Part shown: positions 56,101-63,379 of the stretch, piece by piece
Layout: each line of letters starts with the position of its first letter
Position numbering within the stretch: the stretch's first letter is position 1
DNA from: Flavobacterium sp. WC2421
GTDB taxonomy: Bacteria; Bacteroidota; Bacteroidia; Flavobacteriales; Flavobacteriaceae
Assembly: GCF_040822115.1 (NCBI RefSeq)
Contig: NZ_CP162004.1
Coordinates: forward strand, 3,457,001 to 3,521,000
DNA length: 64,000 nt
Direction of reading: 5' to 3'
Program-made: the position numbers and the translations under genes
Notes under the pieces: model-generated
Told to the model about the DNA's origin: nothing
The model's input: the letters and a program-made list of their open reading frames with translations, nothing else
The model's database searches: none

Positions 56101-58451
56101 AAGCAGATGGCGATATTGTAACTGTAACTGGTGTTTTAACTGTTTCAGACCAATTTGCTGGATCAGCTTACCTCCAAGATGCTACTGGAGCGATAGCCGT
56201 TTTTGACAAATCAGTACATGGTACTGGACTTTTCAAAATAGGAGATTCTATCACTGTTACAGGAACTAGAAGTTCCTACAGCGAGCAAGTTCAAATAAGC
56301 CCTGTAAGTGCGGTTACTAATAACGGATTACCTAATCAACCTATTTCGCCAGTTACTATCACTTTGAGTGAAATGGCAAACCACCCAGCTGAATTAGTAA
56401 GAATAGAAAATACGACTTTCCCTAAGCCTGGTGCTATTATGTTTGGTAATTCAAACACTGATATTACAGATGCAAGTGGAACAGCTCAATTGAGAATTGA
56501 TGCAGATGTAAGTGATCTTACCGGTTTTGCACAACCTGAAAATTGTTCAGAAATAATAGGTGTAGTTGGAAATTATTTTGCCACTCAACAACTGTTACCT
56601 CGAATGAGAACTGACTTCCCGTGTGCCGATAAATACCAACAAACAGGAAGTGATTTAAATATTTCAAAAGACAAAACTTTAGATATTGCCACTTGGAATA
56701 TGGCGTGGTTTGGTGATGAAACTAATTCACCTGCTGCAGGAAAAATTAATTCAGATGCGATACAAAAAGACGCAGTCAAAAATGTTTTGCAACAATTAGA
56801 TGCTGATATTTATGCGGTAGAAGAAATATCTGATGATGTTTTATTTGCTCAAATGGTTAGCGAAATGAATGATTACAGTTATGTTTTATCTGAAGCAACT
56901 TCCTACCCAAATGATTTTAGTAGTCCAAAACAAAAAGTTGGTTTTATTTATAAAAACAAAACCGTTACACCTGTAAGTACCAAAGTACTATTAGAAACCA
57001 TTCATCCTTATTATAATGGTGGCGATGTTTCTGCATTGGCTAATTATCCTGATGCTGATAAATCACGCTTTTTTGCTAGTGGTAGATTGCCCTTTATGAT
57101 GACTGCAAATGTTACAATTGATGGAAATCAAAAACAAATCAATATCATTGATCTTCATGCTAGAGCAAATACAAGTGGTGATGCCCAAGGCAAATATGAC
57201 ATGCGTAAGTTTGATGTAGAAGTTTTAAAAGACACCTTGAATGCACAATATCCGGATGCTAACTTAGTATTACTAGGAGATTATAACGATGATGTAGATT
57301 ACACCGTTTCAGATGTTCCTACAACTGTTTCTAGTTATGAAGCATATGTAAATGATAGCGCAAACTTTAGTGTTGTTACAAAATCATTAAGTGAAGCAGG
57401 ATTTAGATCGTATGTGACCTATGAAAATATGATTGATCATATTACACTTTCAAATGAACTTGCGGATTTATACATCAATGAATCAGCAAGAGTACACTAT
57501 GAATTTTACACGAGCGATTATACTAAAACAGCCTCTGACCACTTCCCTGTTTCAGTAAGATTACAATTAAAAGAATTGACGCTTGACGCTAGTAATACAA
57601 TAGATATAACTTGCAATGGCGAAGCTAATGGTACTGCTTCTGTATCTGTTTCAGGCGGAATTGCACCATACACTTATACTTGGAATATTGGTGAAATTAC
57701 CAACACAAACTCTATATCAAATCTTGATGCGGGAACTTATAGTGTAACTGTAAAAGATATTTTAAATAATGAAGTAGTTGCAACATTTACTATAAATGAG
57801 CCTTCAATAATTGAAATTCCTGAAACTGAATCACCAACTGTATATTACGGGTATACAAATTCTTCTTGTACAACGCTAACTGCAGGCAATGTAACTGGAG
57901 GTATATTACCTTATTCATATACATGGAGTAATGGAGCTACGACAAGCAGTATTAATGTATGTCCAAGCGCAACAACAACTTTTACATTAACTGTTACAGA
58001 TGCTAATGGTTGCTCATCAGTATCCGAAAAAGCAGTAAATGTAATTGACGTAAATTGTGGTTCTAACCCAAAAAACCCTAAAGTTGCATTATGTCACAAA
58101 GGGAAAACAATATGTATTGATGAAAATGCAGTTGCCTCTCATTTAGCACATGGTGACGTTTTAGGAAGTTGCGATACAGCAATTGAGGATGTAAAAATCA
58201 CAGCTGTAAACGTTTTTCCAAATCCATTTGTAAGCCAAATCAATGTGGAAATTAATAGCTCATCTATTGCAAAAGTAGATTTTCAAATTTATAATTTCTT
58301 TGGACAATTAGTCAGCCAATCATCTCATAACATTACTTCAGGAAAATCAACTGTAAATCTACAATTAGCTGATTTAAGAAGAGGATTCTATTTCCTAAAA
58401 ACAGTAGTTAATGGAAACATAAAACATATTAAATACCTTGTAAAGAACTAA
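53199..58451 (+). CDS. Giant secreted dual nuclease with lamin-tail domains and T9SS tail
   Basis: A 1750-residue protein. In order: signal peptide (1-25, ending ISFAQ); endonuclease I (about 26-270; DWNREHIFAKSLGNP, GSDAHHLRAADVTLNATRNN); FN3 (about 272-360); lamin-tail domain 1 (about 373-535); FN3 (about 540-625); lamin-tail domains 2 and 3 (about 630-787 and 790-950, 161-residue period); an OB-fold-like domain (about 958-1140; TVTGVLTVSDQFAGSAYLQD); endonuclease/exonuclease/phosphatase domain (about 1160-1460; LDIATWNMAWFGD, LLGDYNDDVD, ASDHFPV); SprB-like repeats (about 1461-1620); and a type A sorting domain (about 1665-1750; VNVFPNPFVSQINVEI to IKYLVKN). It is expected on the surface or outside, degrading DNA for nutrients or biofilm turnover. 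Confidence 0.93.
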   Translation: MKHFYLKRQFFLVAVFTFLSVISFAQVPTYYNGANISQTGDALKSNLSNLITTTHTTKLSYTPGVWDALKQTDLDPNDPTKVLLIYGYNDSDSDVTNDRTRSKDQNGGNQGDWNREHIFAKSLGNPNLGTDGPGSDAHHLRAADVTLNATRNNYPFGDGSGNAKLVNGAWYPGDEWKGDVARMIMYMHLHYGAQCLPSAVTISSQNYSVDMADILLEWNVEDPVSQVEINRNTILEGVQGNRNPFIDNPAFATAIWGGPQAQNRFDGSVQLDTEAPSVPATLYATNTTQTGTTLTWVQSTDNVGVLGYRIYNGTVQIASSSTASYVLTGLTANTNYTLSVKAFDAAGNNSTASNSVAVTTLVSTPPTTPATSVVFINEIHYDNAGADVGEGVEIAGTAGTDLTGWSIIPYNGNGGASYTPIGSLSGVIPNQSNGFGTIFVAISGLQNGAPDGLALVNNLGNAIQFLSYEGSFVATNGPAIGMTSTDIGVSQAGTEAVGLSLQLKGTGNQYSDFTWQTSVASTYGSINNGQSFSTVIEPLAAPTNFVASNITQTATNLSWDAATSAVSYEIYSGTTQLGATTSTTFDLTGLTANTVYNLTVVALDADDNSSEASNIVTITTLNNTTPTPAGAVFINEIHYDNSGTDVEEGVEIAGLAGTDLTGWKIIPYNGNGGASYTPIGNLSGSIPDQLNGYGTVSVTIAGLQNGSPDGIALVDANNNVIQFLSYEGSFTATNGPAAGMTSTDIGIIEASTATVGNSLQLVGKGTKYADFTWEAAVSTFGKVNKGQKFGDLVFINEIHYDNAGTDVGEAVEIAGYAGTDLTGWSIIPYNGSGGASYTPIGNLSGSIPDQLNGYGTVSVNIAGLQNGSPDGIALVDATGKVIQFLSYEGSFTATNGPAAGMTSTDIGIAEASTAALGTSLQLIGAGYNYADFTWQAANTTFGAINKGQFFGDASDILVVIPIAEARSKADGDIVTVTGVLTVSDQFAGSAYLQDATGAIAVFDKSVHGTGLFKIGDSITVTGTRSSYSEQVQISPVSAVTNNGLPNQPISPVTITLSEMANHPAELVRIENTTFPKPGAIMFGNSNTDITDASGTAQLRIDADVSDLTGFAQPENCSEIIGVVGNYFATQQLLPRMRTDFPCADKYQQTGSDLNISKDKTLDIATWNMAWFGDETNSPAAGKINSDAIQKDAVKNVLQQLDADIYAVEEISDDVLFAQMVSEMNDYSYVLSEATSYPNDFSSPKQKVGFIYKNKTVTPVSTKVLLETIHPYYNGGDVSALANYPDADKSRFFASGRLPFMMTANVTIDGNQKQINIIDLHARANTSGDAQGKYDMRKFDVEVLKDTLNAQYPDANLVLLGDYNDDVDYTVSDVPTTVSSYEAYVNDSANFSVVTKSLSEAGFRSYVTYENMIDHITLSNELADLYINESARVHYEFYTSDYTKTASDHFPVSVRLQLKELTLDASNTIDITCNGEANGTASVSVSGGIAPYTYTWNIGEITNTNSISNLDAGTYSVTVKDILNNEVVATFTINEPSIIEIPETESPTVYYGYTNSSCTTLTAGNVTGGILPYSYTWSNGATTSSINVCPSATTTFTLTVTDANGCSSVSEKAVNVIDVNCGSNPKNPKVALCHKGKTICIDENAVASHLAHGDVLGSCDTAIEDVKITAVNVFPNPFVSQINVEINSSSIAKVDFQIYNFFGQLVSQSSHNITSGKSTVNLQLADLRRGFYFLKTVVNGNIKHIKYLVKN
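55239..56050 (+). repeat. Near-identical tandem lamin-tail repeats, 483-bp period
   Basis: DNA of lamin-tail domains 2 and 3 repeats with an offset of 483 bp (161 codons). For example the 55 bases from 55239 match those from 55722 without a difference, and most of the following 150 bases also match. Domain 1 (from about 54319) is more distant. The synonymous-level similarity implies a recent duplication or gene conversion within the gene. Confidence 0.88.
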
Positions 58452-58497
58452 TTATTTCAACAAGTTAGATTGAGATAATTTGTTTTTATCTAAAATT

Positions 58498-58530
58498 AAA
58501 GCCTCCAAAATAATTGTTTTGGAGGCTTTT
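58498..58530 (+). terminator. Terminator after the dual nuclease gene
   Basis: AAAGCCTCCAAAA pairs with TTTTGGAGGCTTT around TAATTG, then continues in T. It separates the nuclease from the retron region. Confidence 0.92.
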
Positions 58531-58687
58531 CATTTTAAGTCGTAACAAAAAAAAATCTGCACAGATTATACTAAAATGTAAATAAAAAATTGTAAATTTA
58601 TGTAGAGATACACCCCATTAATCGTTTGATATTATAATACTTACAAATTAAAAACATCTTAATTGATGCTTTAAATACTTTGATATT

Positions 58688-58813
58688 ATGGAACCAAATA
58701 TAAAAGTAAAACAAAAAAAAGAGGAATGGATTACAAAGGATCTAAAAAGTAAAATCCCAAAATTAGATTCAAAAACCATTTATATTCCAAATCAGAATAA
58801 GTTGTCATTTTGA
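58688..58813 (+). CDS. 41-codon small ORF upstream of retron RNA
   Basis: ATG 58688 opens a 41-residue reading frame, MEPNIKVKQKKEEWITKDLK then SKIPKLDSKTIYIPNQNKLSF, ending 6 bp before the a1 arm of the retron RNA. It is basic and has no helix-turn-helix or other motif I can recognise. The 10 bases before it repeat an upstream stretch (TTTGATATTAT at 58624-58634 and 58678-58688). It could be a real retron-associated peptide, a leader peptide, or chance; there is no way to decide from sequence alone. Confidence 0.4.
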   Translation: MEPNIKVKQKKEEWITKDLKSKIPKLDSKTIYIPNQNKLSF

Positions 58814-58819
58814 TTTATT

Positions 58820-58993
58820 TTTAAAATTACGTTGGCTAAGCTAACTTTGGAGCAGTGAGTCACTGTTCTGTAATTGAATGTTTTTTCAAGCACTGGGTTT
58901 AAAAGGCTCTCCGCAGAGCTCCGAACCTTTTAAACCCGTATTCCTAATTGGAGTGAGTGACATAAAAGTCCTCACTCCATTAACGATTTTAAA
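58820..58993 (+). ncRNA. Retron msr-msd RNA
   Basis: The region directly before the reverse transcriptase folds as a retron RNA by hand. The ends are complementary: a1 TTTAAAAT-TA-CGTT (58820-58833) pairs with a2 AACGATTTTAAA (58982-58993), 12 pairs with a two-base bulge. Inside come the small msr-type hairpins GTTGGC-TAA-GCTAAC (58831-58845), CAGTG-AGT-CACTG (58853-58865) and TTGAA-TGTTTT-TTCAA (58874-58889). Next is a long msd-type hairpin with the 12-bp stem GGGTTTAAAAGG/CCTTTTAAACCC (58895-58937) and inner GCTC/GAGC, then GGAGTGAG...CTCACTCC (58950-58978). The branching guanosine cannot be assigned. Confidence 0.8.
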
Positions 58994-58996
58994 GCT

Positions 58997-60058
58997 ATGG
59001 ATTTTGCTCAATACAAAGAAACTTTCATGAAAGAAGCCACAAAAATAGGCTACTCTAAACAAAACATAAATCGTTGTTTGAATTATGCTGAGCCATTGTT
59101 TTCAAACAATGTTCCTGTTATTTATAACTCTTCCCACTTAACCTTACTTGTAGGATATAAAAAAGAATACATAAAAAAAGCCGCATTACACACCAAATAT
59201 TTTTATCGTGATTTTGAGATTACAAAAAAGAACGGAAAAAAAAGAGCCATTTCAGAACCACTCCCAAGTTTAAAAGAAATACAACATTGGATTTTAAAAA
59301 ACATCTTATATAAAATTCCTATTAGCCCATTTGCAAAAGCATATAGACCTAATGTAAGTATTTTAGAGAATATAAGATTTCACAAAAACCAACCTAAAGT
59401 ATTCACCCTTGACTTAGAAAATTTTTTTCCATCAATTAAAATTGAAAGTGTAGAGCAAATATTTTTAGAAGTGGGTTATTCAAAAAGCATTTCAAATCTA
59501 CTTTCACAACTATGTACTAAAGATGGTTTTTTACCACAAGGTGCACCAACAAGTCCTTATCTTTCAAACCTCATTTTTAAAAAAGCTGATATGGCTATTG
59601 CTGATTACTGTATACAACATAAAATAAGATATACCCGTTATGCCGATGATTTGAGTTTTTCAGGAAATTTTGACGAAAAAAAATTACTCGAAAAAGTAAC
59701 CGACAATATTCAAGTAATGGGATTGCAAATCAATGCTGCAAAAACAAATCTTATGACTCCAAATATGAGACAAACTGTCACAGGTATTGTTGTCAATGAA
59801 AAACCACAAGTCGTTTTCCATAAACGCAATAAATTGAGACAAGCCATGTATTATATCATGAAATTTGGTATTGATGAACATCGGGAATACAAAGAAATAG
59901 ATCAGGTTCACTTTCTAGAACATCTCTTGGGAAAAATAAATTTTGTTTTGCAAATCAATCCAAAAGATCATGAATTTATCGGTTACAAATCACATCTTAT
60001 CGAATTAAAAGAAAAGCAAAAAGCAAGAATGATAAAAACAGAATTACTACTGATGTAA
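58997..60058 (+). CDS. Retron-type reverse transcriptase
   Basis: A 353-residue RT. The catalytic motif is YTRYADDLSFSG (about 211-222), with LDLENFFPSI as motif A (about 136-145) and FLPQGAPTSPYLSN (about 181-194). Retron-specific regions are present: NIRFH (variant of NAxxH, about residue 120) and VTGIVVN (VTG motif, about 260), which recognises the msr. The C-terminal thumb is rich in Lys/His (FHKRNKLRQAMYYIMKFGI). The start codon lies 3 bp after the a2 end of the RNA. Family role: makes msDNA for anti-phage defence. No fused or adjacent effector is recognised; the gene ends in its own terminator. Confidence 0.92.
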   Translation: MDFAQYKETFMKEATKIGYSKQNINRCLNYAEPLFSNNVPVIYNSSHLTLLVGYKKEYIKKAALHTKYFYRDFEITKKNGKKRAISEPLPSLKEIQHWILKNILYKIPISPFAKAYRPNVSILENIRFHKNQPKVFTLDLENFFPSIKIESVEQIFLEVGYSKSISNLLSQLCTKDGFLPQGAPTSPYLSNLIFKKADMAIADYCIQHKIRYTRYADDLSFSGNFDEKKLLEKVTDNIQVMGLQINAAKTNLMTPNMRQTVTGIVVNEKPQVVFHKRNKLRQAMYYIMKFGIDEHREYKEIDQVHFLEHLLGKINFVLQINPKDHEFIGYKSHLIELKEKQKARMIKTELLLM

Positions 60059-60087
60059 AAAGCAATATGAACAACTAATAATAGTAG

Positions 60088-60116
60088 AAAAGCCCTTTAT
60101 TGGGCTATTTTTATTT
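60088..60116 (+). terminator. Terminator after retron reverse transcriptase
   Basis: AGCCC pairs with GGGCT around TTTATT and is followed by ATTTTTATTT. A short but typical intrinsic terminator, separating the retron from the DinB-like gene. Confidence 0.8.
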
Positions 60117-60241
60117 CGCTTCCTCTCTCAAAATGAAAATTTTAGACTAAATTCACAATTCAACACCCTTTTTTCGTTTCAGGAAAATTAGAGCCCTATC
60201 ACAACAATACAAAGTTGAAATCACTAAAAAACCCTTATTTA

Positions 60242-60703
60242 ATGAAATCAAAAACTCAGTTATTTATTGCGCTATGGCAAGAAGGTAGAACTAGATTTAC
60301 AAAGCAATTAGATTTAATTATAGAAAATGATTTGAAAAAGAAATTGGCAACTTCGCCCAATAGCCTTGGTTTTCTTATTCGCCATATTAGTGATGTTGAG
60401 TTGCTTTTTACAAAAAATATATTTGGTGCAAGCGAAGTTAAAGTAATTGCAAAAACAGTAATTGCAAAAAAGGATACCGGTGAATGGACCAACCTATCCG
60501 AATTAAAAGAATACTCCCATTATGCCTATCAAAATTTATTAGCTATACTTGAAAAACAAACGGATACCGACTGGGATACCTCTATTACTACGTCAGAATT
60601 TGGCACAAAGACAAAAGCTGAAGCCCTAGGAAGAATTGTATCCCATACTGCTTATCATGCTGGACAAATGTCCATCATTAATAAATATGGAACCAGTACC
60701 TAA
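60242..60703 (+). CDS. DinB-like domain protein
   Basis: A 153-residue four-helix DinB/YfiT-type protein. ATG 60242 was chosen (MKSKTQLFIALWQEGRTRF); a TTG nine codons earlier is less likely. Metal-ligand histidines can be placed in GFLIRHISDVELLF (about 46) and VSHTAYHAGQMS (about 137-141). It is distantly similar in layout to the DinB-like gene at 27664. It stands outside the retron transcript because a terminator lies between them. It is convergent with the efflux operon to the right. Confidence 0.8.
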   Translation: MKSKTQLFIALWQEGRTRFTKQLDLIIENDLKKKLATSPNSLGFLIRHISDVELLFTKNIFGASEVKVIAKTVIAKKDTGEWTNLSELKEYSHYAYQNLLAILEKQTDTDWDTSITTSEFGTKTKAEALGRIVSHTAYHAGQMSIINKYGTST

Positions 60704-60715
60704 TTCATTGTTCTG

Positions 60716-62308
60716 CTAAATAGGAATTACTTTAGCTCCAATTTTTCTGAAATGAAAATGAAAATGAGGGATTAATGCGATGCCTAGCATAATTAAAAAT
60801 ATTACAATCCCCATAAAATAATAGTAATCCCTTGCGAACAAGGTATTAGTATGAATAGCAACTGCTTTACCTAACAATTTTTTAGCCACAACTTTAGCTT
60901 TCATTGCCGAAGCTCCGTTGGCAAGTGCTGCATTTTCATACAATTGCAAACGCTTACTCGATTCATAATTTAAAGTAGTAACTGAGTTGCCTAACTCATG
61001 ATAATGCACACTTACTTGTCGTAGATTCATAAAAGAAATTAGCGCTAAACTCACAGTAAAAGCAAAAAATCGGAAAGAAACACCACTCAATGAGGCAGAA
61101 AAACTTTTAGATTCTGGTACTGATGCAATTGTAAACATAACGATAGAAAGCATTAAAATTCCATTTCCTAAACCTTGAAAAAACAGCGGTAATAAAACAC
61201 TTTCTTCATTGGCCTGCGAGCCAAAAATAAAAAACATTTGAATATGATAGAGTAATAAAAAAGCGAATCCTGTAAGCCAAATTAAGCGCATATTTCTTTT
61301 ACTTAACAGGAAACGAGCCGTTAATGCAATTCCTACAACAATTCCTAAAGCATTAAAAAACATAATGTAAGCATAATGATACGAATCTAATCCCATATCA
61401 TTAAAAAGAAATGTGTTTGCAGCACTCAAATCTCCTTTACAAATATAATACAGTACGAGTAGCGCTCCACCTATTCTAAAATTTCTAAATTTGTAAATAG
61501 TTAAATCTATAAACGGACGCTTATTTTTTTGCTGCATGATAATAAAAGTAGCAAGTAATAACATTATTGTCCCTAAACAAACCCAAATACGAATACTTTC
61601 AAACCAATTGTAATATTGTCCATACAAAAGAACATAGGCAATTAATGTTAGTAGAGAACTATAAATCACAAAACTTTTCCAATCCAATTGATGTAAGGGA
61701 AACCTTTTACTATGCAAACGTATGTTAGTTTTAAGACAAAGAAATAGTAATAATACTCCTGGAATTTGAACATAAATAATGGCAAGATACATTACATTAA
61801 AATCATAGTTTTGAAATACATAAGCATCAAACAAGTATGTAAAAGCATTCGAAATAAGTAGCGTTCCGTAAAAAACAGCATACCCTAATACTCTGGAGCG
61901 CTCTGAATGAAATTGAGAAAAAATTAAACTTAATGTAATTCCAATCATTGCAACAGTAACTGCTCCACCTAAAAATCGTAAAATAAAGAAAAGTAGCGCG
62001 TCATTAGTATTATACAATACTAAATTGATAGCCGTGAACAATAAAACACTCATTAGAAAATACGTTTTGGAAGCAAAATAGCTAAAAAACCTTCTTTCTA
62101 ATGGAAAGAAACTGGCAATTCCAACATAATATAAAACGATGGAGAATTGGATATCAGTAGGATCCAGACCGTAATAACTGGCAGCACTATTAATTCCTCC
62201 AATGTAACCTGCTAACATGGATACCGCTGGCAGAATTACTAAAAAAATAACCGCTTTAATTAACCATTTGGGAACCCAACTTTTAAATATGTTTGATGAC
62301 TGATCCAT
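60716..62308 (-). CDS. MFS-type transporter of EmrB-like pump (divergent)
   Basis: A 530-residue inner-membrane protein with about 14 hydrophobic segments. The length and the adjacent HlyD and TolC genes place it with DHA2-type pumps, but the usual D1 motif is not seen and the A-motif region reads FFPLERRFFSYFASKTYF, so it is a diverged member. It is the last gene of a minus-strand TolC-HlyD-MFS operon (8-bp gap to hlyD). The first pump operon in the window (9470-13472) has the same gene order. Confidence 0.82.
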   Translation of the reverse strand: MDQSSNIFKSWVPKWLIKAVIFLVILPAVSMLAGYIGGINSAASYYGLDPTDIQFSIVLYYVGIASFFPLERRFFSYFASKTYFLMSVLLFTAINLVLYNTNDALLFFILRFLGGAVTVAMIGITLSLIFSQFHSERSRVLGYAVFYGTLLISNAFTYLFDAYVFQNYDFNVMYLAIIYVQIPGVLLLFLCLKTNIRLHSKRFPLHQLDWKSFVIYSSLLTLIAYVLLYGQYYNWFESIRIWVCLGTIMLLLATFIIMQQKNKRPFIDLTIYKFRNFRIGGALLVLYYICKGDLSAANTFLFNDMGLDSYHYAYIMFFNALGIVVGIALTARFLLSKRNMRLIWLTGFAFLLLYHIQMFFIFGSQANEESVLLPLFFQGLGNGILMLSIVMFTIASVPESKSFSASLSGVSFRFFAFTVSLALISFMNLRQVSVHYHELGNSVTTLNYESSKRLQLYENAALANGASAMKAKVVAKKLLGKAVAIHTNTLFARDYYYFMGIVIFLIMLGIALIPHFHFHFRKIGAKVIPI

Positions 62309-62316
62309 GTAAACTA

Positions 62317-63378
62317 TTATAATTTAGGAATCAATACCTCAGCATTCATCCCTGCACGTAGATTATTTGTTTTAGCAACAGCATCTGTCAAAAGAATTCG
62401 AACTGGAAATCGTTGAATAATTTTTACAAAATTTCCCGTAGCATTGTCTGGTGGTAAAAGCGAGAAACGAGATCCTGTAGCTGGCGCAAGCGACTGTATT
62501 TTACCATGATAGGTTTCATCTGAATAAGCATCAACTTTAATCACTACTTCCTGCCCTTCTTTCATATTGGCAATTTGGGTTTCTTTAAAATTAGCTACAA
62601 TCCATTTTCCCTGGTCTTGATCTACAATGAATCCTAAAGTTTGTCCTTTTTGAATTAATTGTCCTACCTGCAAGGTTTTGTCACCCATAATTCCATCTGC
62701 GGGAGCCGTAATAACAGCATAAGTCAAATTGAGTTTTATATTCTCGACTATAGCTTCTCTCTGCTGTACATTTGCTTTAGCAACGGCCAATTGAGAATCG
62801 ACATCATTTATTCTCCCCCTGGCTGTTTTATAGGTATTTTGAACTGCTTTGTACTCTGATTTTGCAATTTCAAAACTCGTTTTTATGGCTTCAAAATGCT
62901 GTTGTGTAACCGCTTCCTCATCCAATAGTTTTTTATATCTATTAAATTCTTGCTCTTGCTGCCACAATTTAGCTCTAGATGCAGCAATACTTGCCTCACT
63001 TACTGAGGCACTACTAGTTGTTGTTACAGCATTACTTTCTAATACTAATAATGAAGCTTTTGCTGAACTCAATATGGCTTCGGCTTCTTGTAATTGCATT
63101 AGCGTTTCATTTTTATCTATCACAAACAAGGTATCTCCTTTATGAACTCTTTGATGATCTCTAAATTTAATTTCCTGCACAAAACCTGTTGTACGGCTCA
63201 ATATAGGATTTATATATTCTTCTACTTGTGCATCATTAGTTTCTTCATATCGATACATTTTTACCAGTGTATAACCACCATAAACTAACAATAAAATTAA
63301 TACTATAGAGGCAATGCTATAGGTAATCTTAACCGTTATCCTGTCAATACGTTCGTGTTTTTCTGTTATTGTAGCCAT
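62317..63378 (-). CDS. HlyD/EmrA family adaptor protein
   Basis: A 353-residue membrane fusion protein with one N-terminal membrane anchor (about 18-40), lipoyl half-motifs (NPILSRTTGFVQEIKFRDHQ; VITAPADGIMGDKTLQVGQL), a coiled-coil hairpin between, and the beta-barrel end SRFSLLPPDNATGNFVKIIQ. The last block is almost the same as in the HlyD protein at 10811 (ILPPDNATGNFVKTIQRLP), so the two are paralogues. It lies 1 bp downstream of the TolC gene and 8 bp before the MFS gene. Confidence 0.93.
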   Translation of the reverse strand: MATITEKHERIDRITVKITYSIASIVLILLLVYGGYTLVKMYRYEETNDAQVEEYINPILSRTTGFVQEIKFRDHQRVHKGDTLFVIDKNETLMQLQEAEAILSSAKASLLVLESNAVTTTSSASVSEASIAASRAKLWQQEQEFNRYKKLLDEEAVTQQHFEAIKTSFEIAKSEYKAVQNTYKTARGRINDVDSQLAVAKANVQQREAIVENIKLNLTYAVITAPADGIMGDKTLQVGQLIQKGQTLGFIVDQDQGKWIVANFKETQIANMKEGQEVVIKVDAYSDETYHGKIQSLAPATGSRFSLLPPDNATGNFVKIIQRFPVRILLTDAVAKTNNLRAGMNAEVLIPKL

Positions 63379-63379
63379 A

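Noticed and set aside
60242..60703. DinB-like gene as the retron effector
   Set aside because: A terminator lies between RT and this gene, DinB-like proteins are not a known retron effector, and a similar gene occurs elsewhere in the window (27664). Not excluded, only unsupported.
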